DNA of 35,672 bases from Thermoguttaceae bacterium (GTDB lineage: Bacteria > Planctomycetota > Planctomycetia > Pirellulales > Thermoguttaceae): NCBI GenBank assembly GCA_025062105.1, contig JANXAQ010000185.1:1-35672 (forward strand). The letters are read 5' to 3'. Every line of letters starts with the position of its first letter. Within the stretch, counting starts at the first letter, position 1. A program made the position numbers and the translations under genes. The notes beneath the pieces were generated by a model. The model ran no database searches, had not been told where the DNA came from, and worked only from the letters and a program-made list of their open reading frames with translations. Below, piece by piece: positions 24,057 to 33,390 of the stretch.

Positions 24057-25373
24057 TTATTTAAGGAAGTTTGCCCGGTCTGCTAAAGTGACCTCTATTG
24101 TCAGAGTCTTTCGGTCTCGGAAGAGCAGTATGGGAACTTTTTTGCCCACCGGAGTGGTAGCCACCAAGTTGATAAGATGGCCTGCATCTTCCACCAGTTG
24201 GCCGTCGAACTGCAGTATAATGTCGCCCACTTGGATTCCAGCAGCGGCGGCTGGCGACTGAGGGGTTATTCCGGAGACCCGAGCTCCTATGGGGCGAGGC
24301 AGTCCGACTTCGGCGGCCATGGCCGGCCCAAATCGAGAATCTAAATGTACCCCTAAGAAAGCCCGCACCACCTTGCCTTTTTCAATCAGTTGATTGGCAA
24401 CAAACATAAACATATCTATTGGGATAGCAAAGCCAATGCCTTCGTTGCCGCCAGAATTACTAGCAATGGCCGTATTGATGCCAATGACCTCTCCCCGCAG
24501 ATTGATCAACGGACCGCCGCTATTACCCGGATTGATGGCGGCATCGGTTTGGAGGAAGTCCTGAAAGACCACTTCGGCATGGCCTAGTTCTAGGTCCCGC
24601 CGACCTTTAGCACTAATGATCCCGAAAGTAACCGAATGACTTAGGCCGAACGGACTGCCTACTGCCAAAACAAAGTCGCCGATTTCCACATCTTTACTTT
24701 TCCCCAGGCGGGCCGGTACCAACCCAGGTGCATCTACCGCTAAGACAGCCACATCCGTTTCTGGGTCGTCCCAGATGCGCGTGGGGAACAGACGACGGCC
24801 ATCGGCCAAGGAGATTTTAATGCCACCGAGTCCGGAACCTTTGATCACATGCCGATTGGTCAACACATAGAATTTCCCTTGAATCTGAACGATCACGCCA
24901 GAACCGGCCTCTTCGACGCGTTGGGTGCCCGGACGTTGCGGCAAGCTGGGGATGCCGGGTTCGGCCTCAATATGGACGACAGTAGGCCGCACAAGTTTGA
25001 CCACCGTCTTTACCACCGCCGCTTGTCGCTCCCAATACTCGGCCTGCTTTTGCAGTTGCCGATAAAGCTCTTCTTGTTGTTGAGCGTTGAGAGCATCTGC
25101 GGTCTCCAACAGGCCTCCCAGTATGCTTTGCGCCCACAGAGGCAAACAAAGATTGGCCCACACCAGGCTGCTTAGCCATACAGAGACTCGCCATGGACTG
25201 AACCGCTTAAGAGTAAAGTTACCGGAAGGTTGGCATTGGTCCCTTCCTGTCCCCCAAAACGCATTTCGGAAGAAAAAAAGAGTAGTCATCTTCCTCTTAC
25301 TTGTTCCCCTTACTTGCTGATAAATCCGCTGACACTCCAAAGTTCCCTCATCGGGTTGTGCCCGGCCTGCCAT
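24057..25373 (-). CDS. HtrA/DegP-type periplasmic serine protease with one PDZ domain
   Basis: Trypsin-like envelope quality-control protease. The catalytic triad is intact: His175 in LTNRHVIKG, Asp207 in DPETDVAVLAV and Ser285 in NPGNSGGPL. The family strand VGSPFGLSHSVTFGIISAKG is also present. A single PDZ domain follows at about residues 335-425 (FLGVHLDSRF, PQSPAAAAGIQVGDIILQFDG). A hydrophobic signal or anchor lies at about residues 61-82, preceded by an unusually long basic leader. A second ATG at 25289 (residue 29) is closer to the signal and has AGAGGA just ahead of it, so the true start may be there. A helical Gln-rich stretch (about 96-120) links the anchor to the protease. No regulator is adjacent. 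Confidence 0.92.
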   Translation of the reverse strand: MAGRAQPDEGTLECQRIYQQVRGTSKRKMTTLFFFRNAFWGTGRDQCQPSGNFTLKRFSPWRVSVWLSSLVWANLCLPLWAQSILGGLLETADALNAQQQEELYRQLQKQAEYWERQAAVVKTVVKLVRPTVVHIEAEPGIPSLPQRPGTQRVEEAGSGVIVQIQGKFYVLTNRHVIKGSGLGGIKISLADGRRLFPTRIWDDPETDVAVLAVDAPGLVPARLGKSKDVEIGDFVLAVGSPFGLSHSVTFGIISAKGRRDLELGHAEVVFQDFLQTDAAINPGNSGGPLINLRGEVIGINTAIASNSGGNEGIGFAIPIDMFMFVANQLIEKGKVVRAFLGVHLDSRFGPAMAAEVGLPRPIGARVSGITPQSPAAAAGIQVGDIILQFDGQLVEDAGHLINLVATTPVGKKVPILLFRDRKTLTIEVTLADRANFLK

Positions 25374-25536
25374 TACCTACCAATTTTAACCAATTTCGTT
25401 GGTCGTGGAAAAGTCCGATCAGAATTCCCCCCTGGGACGGCCCTACGCTTCTCAGTAGAAGCTCTTCCAGAGTTCACTAACTAAGCTTCCTCCGAACGGG
25501 TGTTTGTGGGAAAACCTCTCATTGGTAACTACCAGC
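25374..25536. other. Upstream region of the HtrA gene
   Basis: No gene; no clear promoter motif recognised. Confidence 0.2.
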
Positions 25537-25662
25537 TTTTAGTTTTTTTCCTAACTGGTTTTGTTTCCAATAGTTAGGTCGAAATTTTCCTAAGCCGGAA
25601 ATAGTTCCCCCCCGGTTGAAGCATTCCCTTGTCAGGGTACGCCACAAATAGCAAAAGTCGAA
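25537..25662 (-). mobile_element. Decayed M2 copy
   Basis: The right end AATAGCAAAAGTCGA is clear; the left tip is eroded (TTTTTTTCCTAACTGGTTTT). About 126 bp, interior partly deleted. Confidence 0.55.
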
Positions 25663-25757
25663 CGTACATACCAAAGCGGTTATAACCGATGGTTCACCTA
25701 ATCCACATACTCCTCGTTGACCCGAGCAACCTAAGGAAAATGCCATGTTATGTTTAA

Positions 25758-25904
25758 CTCGAATGTTGCCCTCTTTCCTAACCTAGTTTGTCCCCAGTAA
25801 TCAGAGGAAACCTCTTTTTGTTCACCTAATGGCCTAAGTCCCATGATTACAGGGAGTTAGAACGTTTTCCTTTCCGGCGAAGGCTAAAAATAGCAAAACT
25901 CGAT
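25758..25904 (-). mobile_element. M2 MITE copy
   Basis: CTCGAATGTTGCCCTCTTTC at the left and AATAGCAAAACTCGAT at the right, 147 bp, with TGGCCTAAGTCC, then GGGAGTTAGAAC. It ends 7 bp before an M3 copy. Confidence 0.75.
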
Positions 25905-25911
25905 TGTTTAA

Positions 25912-26210
25912 AGGCTATCCGGAAATCGGATTTTGAGGTTTCCTGGTGGATTTTGGGTTTCGACGCTTCTTTCCATGGAATCGACTTTTGCCATTTTTCC
26001 TAACTTGTTTGCTCCAGGGGTTACGACGAACCTTCTTTTGTCCACATGATTTCCTAACTCCAATAATTCCGAGGAGTTAGAACTTTCTTATTTCGTGAAA
26101 AGATCAACATTGGTAAAAGTCGAGTCCATTGACCCTGTACGTTTACGGACTCTTGGGAAATCGGAAAAGTAACCGGTTTTTCTCGTGGAAATGCTATTTT
26201 AAGGCAGCCT
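25912..26210 (-). mobile_element. M3 copy interrupted by an M2 copy
   Basis: AGGCTATCCGGAAATC at the left and TTTTAAGGCAGCCT at the right. Removing the M2 copy at 25979-26124 leaves about 153 bp, the M3 length. The left arm GAGGTTTCCTGGTGGATTTT matches the reverse of other M3 right arms. Confidence 0.65.
25979..26124 (-). mobile_element. M2 copy nested in M3
   Basis: TCGACTTTTGCCATTTTTCC and ATTGGTAAAAGTCGAG bound about 146 bp, with TTTCCTAACTCC and GGAGTTAGAAC inside. The flanks (CATGG, TCCAT) do not show the CTTAG target. Confidence 0.8.
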
Positions 26211-26858
26211 CTTGCTATAATTTCAGCCGAAGAGGCAATCCGTCCTTGTCAGCTCCGGGAAAGTATGGAACCCGTTCCTGCAGACCTTAGCCGCTCCAGT
26301 AAGCTCCTGCCCGCCCCTTGGCCTCCCAGCGACAACAGAACTCGCATTCACCAAAAACACTGGCGAATCAATCTCGCCTTCTGATTGCAGGGGAACAGCT
26401 CTGGACTGATGCTGGGTCGGCAATGACATAGGAGGGTACTTTCTACAGCAAAAATAAACTATCCCGACCAATCAGTTGACTGTTCTGTTTTTAGAAAATC
26501 CAGATGAGCGAAGTGGTACAACCACCCCATCGTTGCTGAAAGTTTATCGGATGTATCGGTTGTAGGGGAAAAGCGTGTTTGGTGGATGGTAAAGTTCGAA
26601 GGAGTCGAATTAAGATAAAGGTGATTTCCTACGGAAGAGGATACCAAGATTTTATGGGGCAGATCGGATGCAACAGCACCTGGATTGAGGAAGCCGACTC
26701 TGGTTTGGGTGGCTTAATGGCGATATGGAACGCAGTGTTGCCCACCGGCTTTTTGCCGCTGGAGGCAGACTGCCCCAGGAGCAAAAGTGCACCCGGTTCC
26801 TTTTCTGCCCGTTGTGTGGGATAAGCTACCCGCTGACAGAAAGGGTGGGGGCAAACCG
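26211..26858. other. Gene-free spacer upstream of the WD40 gene
   Basis: An 82-residue frame at 26223-26471 (-) shows no recognisable family, so it is not called. No repeat family member or clear promoter was recognised. Confidence 0.2.
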
Positions 26859-28754
26859 ATGAGGGGGATTTGTCCTCAATGTGGTCTTGGTGTTCCGATT
26901 CGGGTGCAGGAGGGAGACAACCCAAGGGGGGGTATCATGGCCCCAGGCAACAGGGATTCCCACTGGGAGTTTTTGGAACGCTGGCTTTCTGGACCACCCC
27001 GGGCTCCACAACAGGTTGGGCTCATGCGGAGGTGGGCCCGGTGGTGCCGGTGTCGTCCCTTGCTGGCCGGGTGTGTAGCTTTTTCCGTTTTTGGGGGTGT
27101 AGTGCTATGGGGCATTGCGTTATGGGGGTGGGTCCAGTCGGGGGGAACCATATCCCGACTAAAAACCGCTCTTTTCGCCACCCAACAAGAGCTAGCCCAC
27201 TGTCAGCAGCTTATTGAACAACAAAACCAACAGCTTGCCCGTCAAACCCAGCGCCTTCGGGAAGCAGAAAACGCCGCCCAGCAAGCTCAACACCAATACC
27301 ACCAAGCGCGCCAGCAGATCGAGCAGTTGAACACTCGTTGTGACATCCTGCAGAAGGACAATGTCCGTCTCCAACAGGACCTTCAGATCGGTTGCGCATG
27401 GCTGCTAGCCCGTCAGGCTCAGGATTTGGTCTTTGGCCAACCCCACCGAAGCCTACTTTTGGCCTCCGAAGCCGTCCGAATCTTCCAGGAACATGGTTAC
27501 AACCCAGAGTTTTCCCTGGTGCAGACCTTGCTAGATGCTTTTGTCCGGTTGGGTCAAGGTTCTCTTGAAGGGCAACCGGCAGGTATCAGCGCCCTAGCTC
27601 TAAGCCGAGATGGCCGGTGGTTGACCACTGCCACGGAAGACCGAACCATTCGGGTCTGGAAGCTCGAGGGCCAGCGACCTGCATTGGCTAGGGTTGTTCG
27701 TGCACATACAGGAACAGTTCACCAAATTTTCCTAACACCTGATCAACGGCGGTTCATTACGGCCGGCCAAGATGGTCGGATTTTTTTATGGGATCTGGAT
27801 AGCAGGGGCTCTGAGAAAGAGCCCTTGCCGATTGGCAGCTCCCAGGGGCCTATCCTTACTAGTGCTTTGAGTGCTGATGGGCGATGGTTGCTTACAGCCG
27901 GCGGCAGCCTTTTCCAAAAGGAATACTCTGCCCGCCTTTGGGACTTACAAGCCCAGCCGCCTGGAGACCGATCGATCGTGCTGCGAGGCCATGAACTACC
28001 TATCCGCTGCGCAGCCTTCTGTCCGAACCTCCGGTGGGCAGTCACGGCCGGAGAAGATCGAACCATTCGCCTTTATCATCTTCAAGGGAACTCTCCCGCA
28101 GCCGAGCAACATATCCTGACCGGCCATCAAAAAGCTGTGCTCCAAGTGGCTTTCAGTCCCAATGGCCGATGGCTCGTCTCGGCCGGTGCCGATGGAGCAG
28201 TACGAATCTGGGACCTGCAAGCTCTTGAGCATGCCGGGGCTTTTGTGGTGCTTCAGGCAGATACCGAAGCGGTTGTCGCCTTGGCCATCGACGCTCAATC
28301 CCGTTGGCTAGCTACCGGCACCACCGACGGAAATGTTCGCTTATGGCAGCTACCGGCTTCCGACCCTTCCGCATCGGCCCTCTGTCTCAAAGGACACGAA
28401 GGTCCTGTTCACTGCCTGGCGTTTAGCTCGGACGGCCATATGCTGCTGTCTGGCAGCGCGGATCGGACAGTACGCATCTGGGACCTTACTGCTGCCGATC
28501 CGAACCAAAAGGTGCTGATTTTACGGGGCCATGCGGGCGCTGTACGTCTGATGAGTCTAACGGAAGATGGCCGACTGCTAGTGACGGCATCCGACATCCC
28601 ACCGGACAGTCGAGAGCCGGTAGTTCGACTTTGGCGGATCCGCTCAGAAGATTTATTCCAGGATGCAAACCAAATAGTTACACAAATATTCAACCAAACG
28701 GAGCGGGAAGAAATCCTCACTTCGCATCGGCTCTTTAGCGCCGCTGTTCGCTAA
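26859..28754 (+). CDS. Membrane-anchored coiled-coil WD40 repeat protein
   Basis: The start is chosen at the ATG at 26859 (purine-rich GGGTGGGGGC upstream); a GTG at 26787 would add 24 unlikely residues. The 631-residue product begins MRGICPQCGLGVPIRV, a single CxxC knuckle reminiscent of zinc-ribbon starts. A transmembrane helix follows at about residues 68-93 (LLAGCVAFSVFGGVVLWGIA). A Gln-rich coiled coil runs from about 97 to 180 (EQQNQQLARQTQRLREAENA). A helical linker leads into eight WD40 blades, recognisable by repeats ending IRVWKLE, IFLWDLD, ARLWDLQ, IRLYHLQ, VRIWDLQ, VRLWQLP, VRIWDLT and VRLWRIR. It is probably a scaffold on the membrane. Similar C-terminal propellers in planctomycetes are often fused to Ser/Thr kinases, but no kinase domain is present. 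Confidence 0.85.
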   Translation: MRGICPQCGLGVPIRVQEGDNPRGGIMAPGNRDSHWEFLERWLSGPPRAPQQVGLMRRWARWCRCRPLLAGCVAFSVFGGVVLWGIALWGWVQSGGTISRLKTALFATQQELAHCQQLIEQQNQQLARQTQRLREAENAAQQAQHQYHQARQQIEQLNTRCDILQKDNVRLQQDLQIGCAWLLARQAQDLVFGQPHRSLLLASEAVRIFQEHGYNPEFSLVQTLLDAFVRLGQGSLEGQPAGISALALSRDGRWLTTATEDRTIRVWKLEGQRPALARVVRAHTGTVHQIFLTPDQRRFITAGQDGRIFLWDLDSRGSEKEPLPIGSSQGPILTSALSADGRWLLTAGGSLFQKEYSARLWDLQAQPPGDRSIVLRGHELPIRCAAFCPNLRWAVTAGEDRTIRLYHLQGNSPAAEQHILTGHQKAVLQVAFSPNGRWLVSAGADGAVRIWDLQALEHAGAFVVLQADTEAVVALAIDAQSRWLATGTTDGNVRLWQLPASDPSASALCLKGHEGPVHCLAFSSDGHMLLSGSADRTVRIWDLTAADPNQKVLILRGHAGAVRLMSLTEDGRLLVTASDIPPDSREPVVRLWRIRSEDLFQDANQIVTQIFNQTEREEILTSHRLFSAAVR

Positions 28755-29028
28755 TCGCTCCTTCCCCCTAACCGCCGCCGGCCAGCTACACTTTTATAAA
28801 CGAACCGGGAGTCCAGCGGACTAAAGAAAAACCAGCACTAACCACGGCAGCAATAGATTACTGGCCATTCGGCGGAAGTCTTGCCTCTATGGGCTTTGCT
28901 GAATTTGCTCCCCGCTTCCGCAGGGATCATAACGGGGGCTTCTCCGTTTAGGCGACTGGGGCGTGATAAAAGCTGTTCTTACCTGGCAGTGATCTGTCGG
29001 GTAGGTACTTGCGGTCTGTTCGAGCTGC

Positions 29029-31593
29029 TTACTCTACCACCTTCCATTCCAAAATCCCACCGGAAAATCCCTCCTGGAGTTGTACCTCTAGACGGAGTCC
29101 GGATGTTTCCACTGGCCCAAACTGCACCTGGCAATACCGGTCTTTGGCAATAGGAAACTCTTTAACTTCTGGCACAGCTTTCCATTGATCCCCGTCTCGA
29201 TAAAGCAGGCGCCAGGACTGGGGCAGTCGGCATTGGCCCATGCCAGTGTCGTCAAACCAATAGACCGCCACTGCGGACACCCGGCGGGGTTTGTCGAACT
29301 CATACTGCACCCATTCTGCCGTTCCTCGATGGGGCCACCAGGTCATCCTAGGGATCGAATGGTCGTTGGAGTGTTTCGGTTCCAGGCCGTCGTTTAGTGC
29401 ACTGAGGGTGTCGTGTTCGAAGCAGTGGGATGCCGAGAGCTTCCATCGGTTTGGCGCCTGCCAACGGTGGCCTTGCGGACCGGACGTAACGGTAGGAATA
29501 CAAGCGATCCGAAGGCGGGCTGCCCCCATAGGGATCAGCGTAATTTCTTCGATCGGTTCGGTGCTCAGGGCTGGGCATGGCTGCAATCGGCCCACCATGT
29601 TCCGTTCATCCATTTGCCACTCGGGGATCTTTCGGCCCCTAGCTTTTATCTGTAGCGGGACGTCGTTGGGTGTCCAGGGGTTGGCGGGCACCGGCCCTTT
29701 TCTTCGGACCAGCCGAAGTTTTTCTGCCGTCTGCCGTACGTCCTCCCATTCTAGGCCGTAATTCCAGGGTGAATCAGGAAAGACTTCCCACTCTGGCCAA
29801 TCCGGGTGTCGATCGCCGTACTTTTGCCACCGTTCTCGGATCAGTATTGAGAAGCTCAACGGTCCATAATCCACCGAAACGGCATGATGGTTTTTTGCCC
29901 AGGTTCGCACCTGGATCTCCATCGGAAGCCGCAAGGTAACCGTATCCCCGTTTTGCCAGGTCCGCTCGATTCTGATGTAAGTAAGTGGTTTAGCCGCGAT
30001 GTTGGCCACCTGGCCGTTCAGTTGCAGTTCCGGCGCCTTGCACCAGCGGGGAATCCGCAAATAGAGCGGAAACTGCACCGGCTTGGGACAGGAAACTTCC
30101 AACCGAATCGTCTCTTCAAACGGATACTCCGTCTCCTCGGTAATTTGAACTTTGGTTCCGTCTCCCACCTGAGCCTTCAGCTGGCAGGCTGCATAAAGCG
30201 AGGCGGCCAAACCAGCGTCCGGCGTTGCCAGCCAAAGCTCCTCGGCATAGTACGGCCAACCGTGCGATACATTGTGCTGGCAGCACCGGTAGCATTCAAA
30301 CGGGCTGTAGCTGAACATGGTGCCGCTGTTTTGAATGCCAGGGGCTTTGTTGTGTCGGTCCAATTGTACTTGGTTGGCGCAGGTGATATAGTGCAGAGCT
30401 TTCAGGTCCGGCGTCATACTGGCTGGGAAACTGTTGAAGGCAATCTCTTCGCATCGGTCGGCCCAGACCGGGTTGCCCGTAATGCGCAGGAGCATTTGGA
30501 AGCTATGCATGAACTCGACGATGCCGCAGGTTTCGATGCCTCCACGGGGGTCGGTGTAGCCGGGTCGGCAATTTTCATCCCCGACAAACCCTCCGCCAGG
30601 AAACTGCCCGTAGATATCCATCAGTTTTGTGTAATTTCGTTCCGCCGAGGCCAGATGTTCTGCCTTCTGGGAGAGCATCCAGAAGACCGTACCGGCTCGG
30701 AAGCCCTGGGCTAGGTTCACATTATGCCAATTGATAATGTCTTCATCCCATCGGGCCATCCCCGCATGGATTTTCTTTGCTAGGTCTAATAGCCACTGGT
30801 CTCCGGTGCGGTTATAGAGCCATAGAACGCTTTCGATGTTATCGCCGGCTCGGATCTTCGGCCAATAGCCTTCGCCAAAGGCACTTACCGGTAGCCGATT
30901 CTGCCATTGGAAGTACCGGCGCATGACGTCCAGTACCCGCCGATCACCGCTAAACTCATAGTAGCTCTGGAGCACGTTAAGCATCACCATGTGCGGCCAG
31001 AGGTCTGGTTTGCCATCCAGACCGGTAAGCAGAGCCCTTGGCCCAAACCAGCCGTCTTCTCGCTGGGAGGCCATGACCGCTTCGATCCACTTTCTTGCCT
31101 CGGCAATTACCTCCTGATCACCCAGCACATAGCCCAGATCGCCGAAGCCTTTCAGCCAATAGGGCAGCTCTTCCCAGCCGTATTTTCCTTGACCGTCCTT
31201 GTTAGCCCAGGCGCTTTCCTCAAACCGGAGCCAGGGGGAGATTTCTTTCAGTCGGCCGGTCATGCCGTTTCGAGCCAACAGAAGCTGGTGCCGAAGCCAT
31301 CCACCGGGCTTAATGCTGCCGATGGGCAGTTTTATAAAGGGACTCGGAGCCAGCGGCGGCCGATTGCTCACATAAAACGGATTTCGCTCAGTAGTAGGCG
31401 GAGTCTCCACGACCGTAATCTGAAATTCCACCGGTTTACTGTCCGGAAATTCTGCCCCTTGCAACCAAGCGCCAAACCAAATCATCATCGCCATGGCCGC
31501 CGCTTGGGCAGCCCCCACAGCCAGCCGGCTGAACCAACCAGGAACATCTTTTTCCCTTCCGCCACCAGCGTTTAACAATAAACATATCCACAT
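29029..31593 (-). CDS. Secreted GH127-like (DUF1680) beta-L-arabinofuranosidase with a C-terminal jelly-roll domain
   Basis: An 854-residue exported glycoside hydrolase. A signal segment (AVGAAQAAAMAMMIWFGAWL) lies at about residues 25-45. The (alpha/alpha)6-barrel domain carries what I read as the zinc/cysteine active site of GH127: Glu354-Thr-Cys356 (GGIETCGIVEF), adjacent Cys437-Cys438 (CYRCCQHN) and Glu340 (FVGDEN) as the candidate acid/base. These match the spacing known from Bifidobacterium HypBA1 (Glu338, Cys340, Cys417, Cys418, Glu322). Residues about 730-854 look like an F5/8-type carbohydrate-binding jelly roll (VAVYWFDDTGMGQCRLPQSW, LRLEVQLQEGFSGGILEWKV). It is divergent from the isomerase-like gene across 210 bp. 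The likely role is release of L-arabinose or a related sugar from plant or algal glycans; related GH families are possible. Confidence 0.87.
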   Translation of the reverse strand: MWICLLLNAGGGREKDVPGWFSRLAVGAAQAAAMAMMIWFGAWLQGAEFPDSKPVEFQITVVETPPTTERNPFYVSNRPPLAPSPFIKLPIGSIKPGGWLRHQLLLARNGMTGRLKEISPWLRFEESAWANKDGQGKYGWEELPYWLKGFGDLGYVLGDQEVIAEARKWIEAVMASQREDGWFGPRALLTGLDGKPDLWPHMVMLNVLQSYYEFSGDRRVLDVMRRYFQWQNRLPVSAFGEGYWPKIRAGDNIESVLWLYNRTGDQWLLDLAKKIHAGMARWDEDIINWHNVNLAQGFRAGTVFWMLSQKAEHLASAERNYTKLMDIYGQFPGGGFVGDENCRPGYTDPRGGIETCGIVEFMHSFQMLLRITGNPVWADRCEEIAFNSFPASMTPDLKALHYITCANQVQLDRHNKAPGIQNSGTMFSYSPFECYRCCQHNVSHGWPYYAEELWLATPDAGLAASLYAACQLKAQVGDGTKVQITEETEYPFEETIRLEVSCPKPVQFPLYLRIPRWCKAPELQLNGQVANIAAKPLTYIRIERTWQNGDTVTLRLPMEIQVRTWAKNHHAVSVDYGPLSFSILIRERWQKYGDRHPDWPEWEVFPDSPWNYGLEWEDVRQTAEKLRLVRRKGPVPANPWTPNDVPLQIKARGRKIPEWQMDERNMVGRLQPCPALSTEPIEEITLIPMGAARLRIACIPTVTSGPQGHRWQAPNRWKLSASHCFEHDTLSALNDGLEPKHSNDHSIPRMTWWPHRGTAEWVQYEFDKPRRVSAVAVYWFDDTGMGQCRLPQSWRLLYRDGDQWKAVPEVKEFPIAKDRYCQVQFGPVETSGLRLEVQLQEGFSGGILEWKVVE

Positions 31594-31803
31594 CTTGTCG
31601 GCCTTTCTATAATAATCGGGGGATAATGTAGAATAGAGTTTTATATTCAGCTACGTTGCGGCATTCATCCCCTTGGCAATATCATTTCTTCCTCCGGGGG
31701 CGGTTGTCAAGGGTGTCTGACCCACCTACAATGAGTTGACCTCGCATCCAGAAACCTTCCCTCGGAATGTCTCGGGAGTCTTTGTTTGTGAAAGGGTTTT
31801 GCT
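31594..31803. promoter_or_regulatory. Divergent promoter region between the GH127 and isomerase-like genes
   Basis: This 210-bp spacer must hold both promoters. The left half is AT-rich (AGAATAGAGTTTTATATTC near 31629-31647). TTGACC at 31736 could be a -35 for the rightward gene, but no good -10 follows. No operator-like inverted repeat stands out. Confidence 0.35.
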
Positions 31804-33390
31804 ATGGACATGTCTCGTGTGTTGCCAGTGAGTGGGCCGTGTCATCATTGTGGAGTGAGTCGGCGGCGGTTTTTGGCCGGTTGTGCGGCCGGGGCCGCTT
31901 GTGCCATGACCTCGTTGCAGCCTCTGCGCCGCTTATGGGCCGAAGAGGCTCCCAAAATGCGTCTTCGGCTGATCTATTCGCTCCATAGTGAGGTGCAGCA
32001 GGTGCCGGATTGGCCCAACATGGGCTTTGACTTCCGGCCGGTCATGCAAAAGATTGAAAAAATGTTCCGGGAGGCTTGCCCGGATGTGGAGTTTATGCCG
32101 GCCATGGCCAATGGGCCCGAAGCCGCTAAGAAAATTATCGAGCAAGATCAGGCCAATCCGCCCGATGGCTACATCGTCTATCAAATGAATTGCTGGAACC
32201 GCGTAGTGCAATCGGTCGTCGAAACCGGCAAGCCCACCCTGTACATGGATTTTCTGTTTGCTGGCAGTGGCGGGTTTGTAGTTTATACGGCCGGCTTTCT
32301 CCGTCAGCAGAAGGCTAATTTCGCCCATTTAGCATCTTCTAATTGGGACGATCATGTGGCCGCGGTCAAATGCTTCGATGTGCTTCGCCGGGGTGGAACG
32401 GTAGCCGATTTCGTCGCCGCGGTAACCAAACTGCGTAAAGAGCGAACCCCGCAGCCAGGCGACATGACCTGTAAACCTGATGACCTAAAATGCCTCTCGC
32501 CGGAAGAGACGCTCAAGCAGGTCAAGGACATGAAGATTCTTACTGTCGGTGGCGGTTGGGGTGGTCCGCCGTTCTTTAAGACCATTCAGGAATCTCTGGG
32601 CATCATGGTGATGCCTATCACCTTCGACGAAATTAAAGAAGCCTATAAACAGGCGGATCCCGACCAAGCCAAAGAAATTGCCCAACGCTGGGCCAATGCC
32701 GCCCAAAAGGTCGAAGACGTTACCATGGAAACCTTGCAAAAGTCGGCTGCCATGTATCTGGCCTGCGACGCCCTCATGAAAAAGCATGGCGCTTATGCTA
32801 TTACCATTAACTGTTTAGGTGGCTTTTACGGCGGCCATCTAGAAGCTTATCCCTGCCTCAGCTACGTCGAAATGTACAACCGCAAAGTAGTCGGCGCTTG
32901 CGAGGCCGACGTTCGCTCGACCACCACCATGGTCGTAATGACCACGATGACGCAGGGTCGGCCCGGTTTCATCTCCGATCCGGTTCTGGACTGCGCTAAG
33001 CGGCAGATCATCTATGCCCACTGCGTGGCCAGCTATAAGCCGTTCGGCCCCGACGGACCGGCCAATCCCTTCCAGATTCTGACCCATTCCGAGGATCGTA
33101 AAGGCGCTTCGGTCCGTTCGCTGATGCCGGAAGGCTATATGACCAGCACTTTGGAGTTAGCCCCGGACCGAAAAGAGATCCTCTTCCATCGGGCCAAAAC
33201 CGTCGGCAACGAGATGGAAGACCGAGCTTGCCGAACCAAACTCTGCGGTGAGCCGATGGGCGATTTCGAGAAGCTACATACGGAATGGGATCGCTGGGGC
33301 TGGCATCGGGTTACCTACTACGGCGACCTGAAAGAAGCCGTTTACGCTCTGGCCGACCGCTTGGGCTGGAAAGTCATCGAAGAGGCGTAG
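31804..33390 (+). CDS. Tat-exported L-fucose/L-arabinose isomerase-like protein
   Basis: A 528-residue protein with a twin-arginine signal (CGVSRRRFLAGCAAGAACAM) ending near LWAEEA; the ATG has AAAGGG 7 bases upstream. The body resembles the fucose/arabinose isomerase fold: an N-terminal Rossmann-like part (DGYIVYQMNCWNRVVQSVVE) and a C-terminal part with GACEADVRSTTTMVVMTTMT, GFISDPVLD and IIYAHC, the Glu, Asp and His pattern expected of the metal site of that superfamily. True sugar isomerases are cytoplasmic, so an exported version is odd. Secreted relatives are, as I recall, common in planctomycetes without known function. It is divergent from the GH127 enzyme, suggesting shared control and a pentose or deoxy-sugar substrate. 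A strong terminator follows 67 bp after the stop. Confidence 0.7.
   Translation: MDMSRVLPVSGPCHHCGVSRRRFLAGCAAGAACAMTSLQPLRRLWAEEAPKMRLRLIYSLHSEVQQVPDWPNMGFDFRPVMQKIEKMFREACPDVEFMPAMANGPEAAKKIIEQDQANPPDGYIVYQMNCWNRVVQSVVETGKPTLYMDFLFAGSGGFVVYTAGFLRQQKANFAHLASSNWDDHVAAVKCFDVLRRGGTVADFVAAVTKLRKERTPQPGDMTCKPDDLKCLSPEETLKQVKDMKILTVGGGWGGPPFFKTIQESLGIMVMPITFDEIKEAYKQADPDQAKEIAQRWANAAQKVEDVTMETLQKSAAMYLACDALMKKHGAYAITINCLGGFYGGHLEAYPCLSYVEMYNRKVVGACEADVRSTTTMVVMTTMTQGRPGFISDPVLDCAKRQIIYAHCVASYKPFGPDGPANPFQILTHSEDRKGASVRSLMPEGYMTSTLELAPDRKEILFHRAKTVGNEMEDRACRTKLCGEPMGDFEKLHTEWDRWGWHRVTYYGDLKEAVYALADRLGWKVIEEA

Noticed and set aside
26223-26471. 82-residue open frame (-)
   Set aside because: No convincing start signal or domain.
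29884-30714. 276-residue open frame (+) antisense to the GH127 gene
   Set aside because: Shadow of the GH127 coding sequence; no motif.
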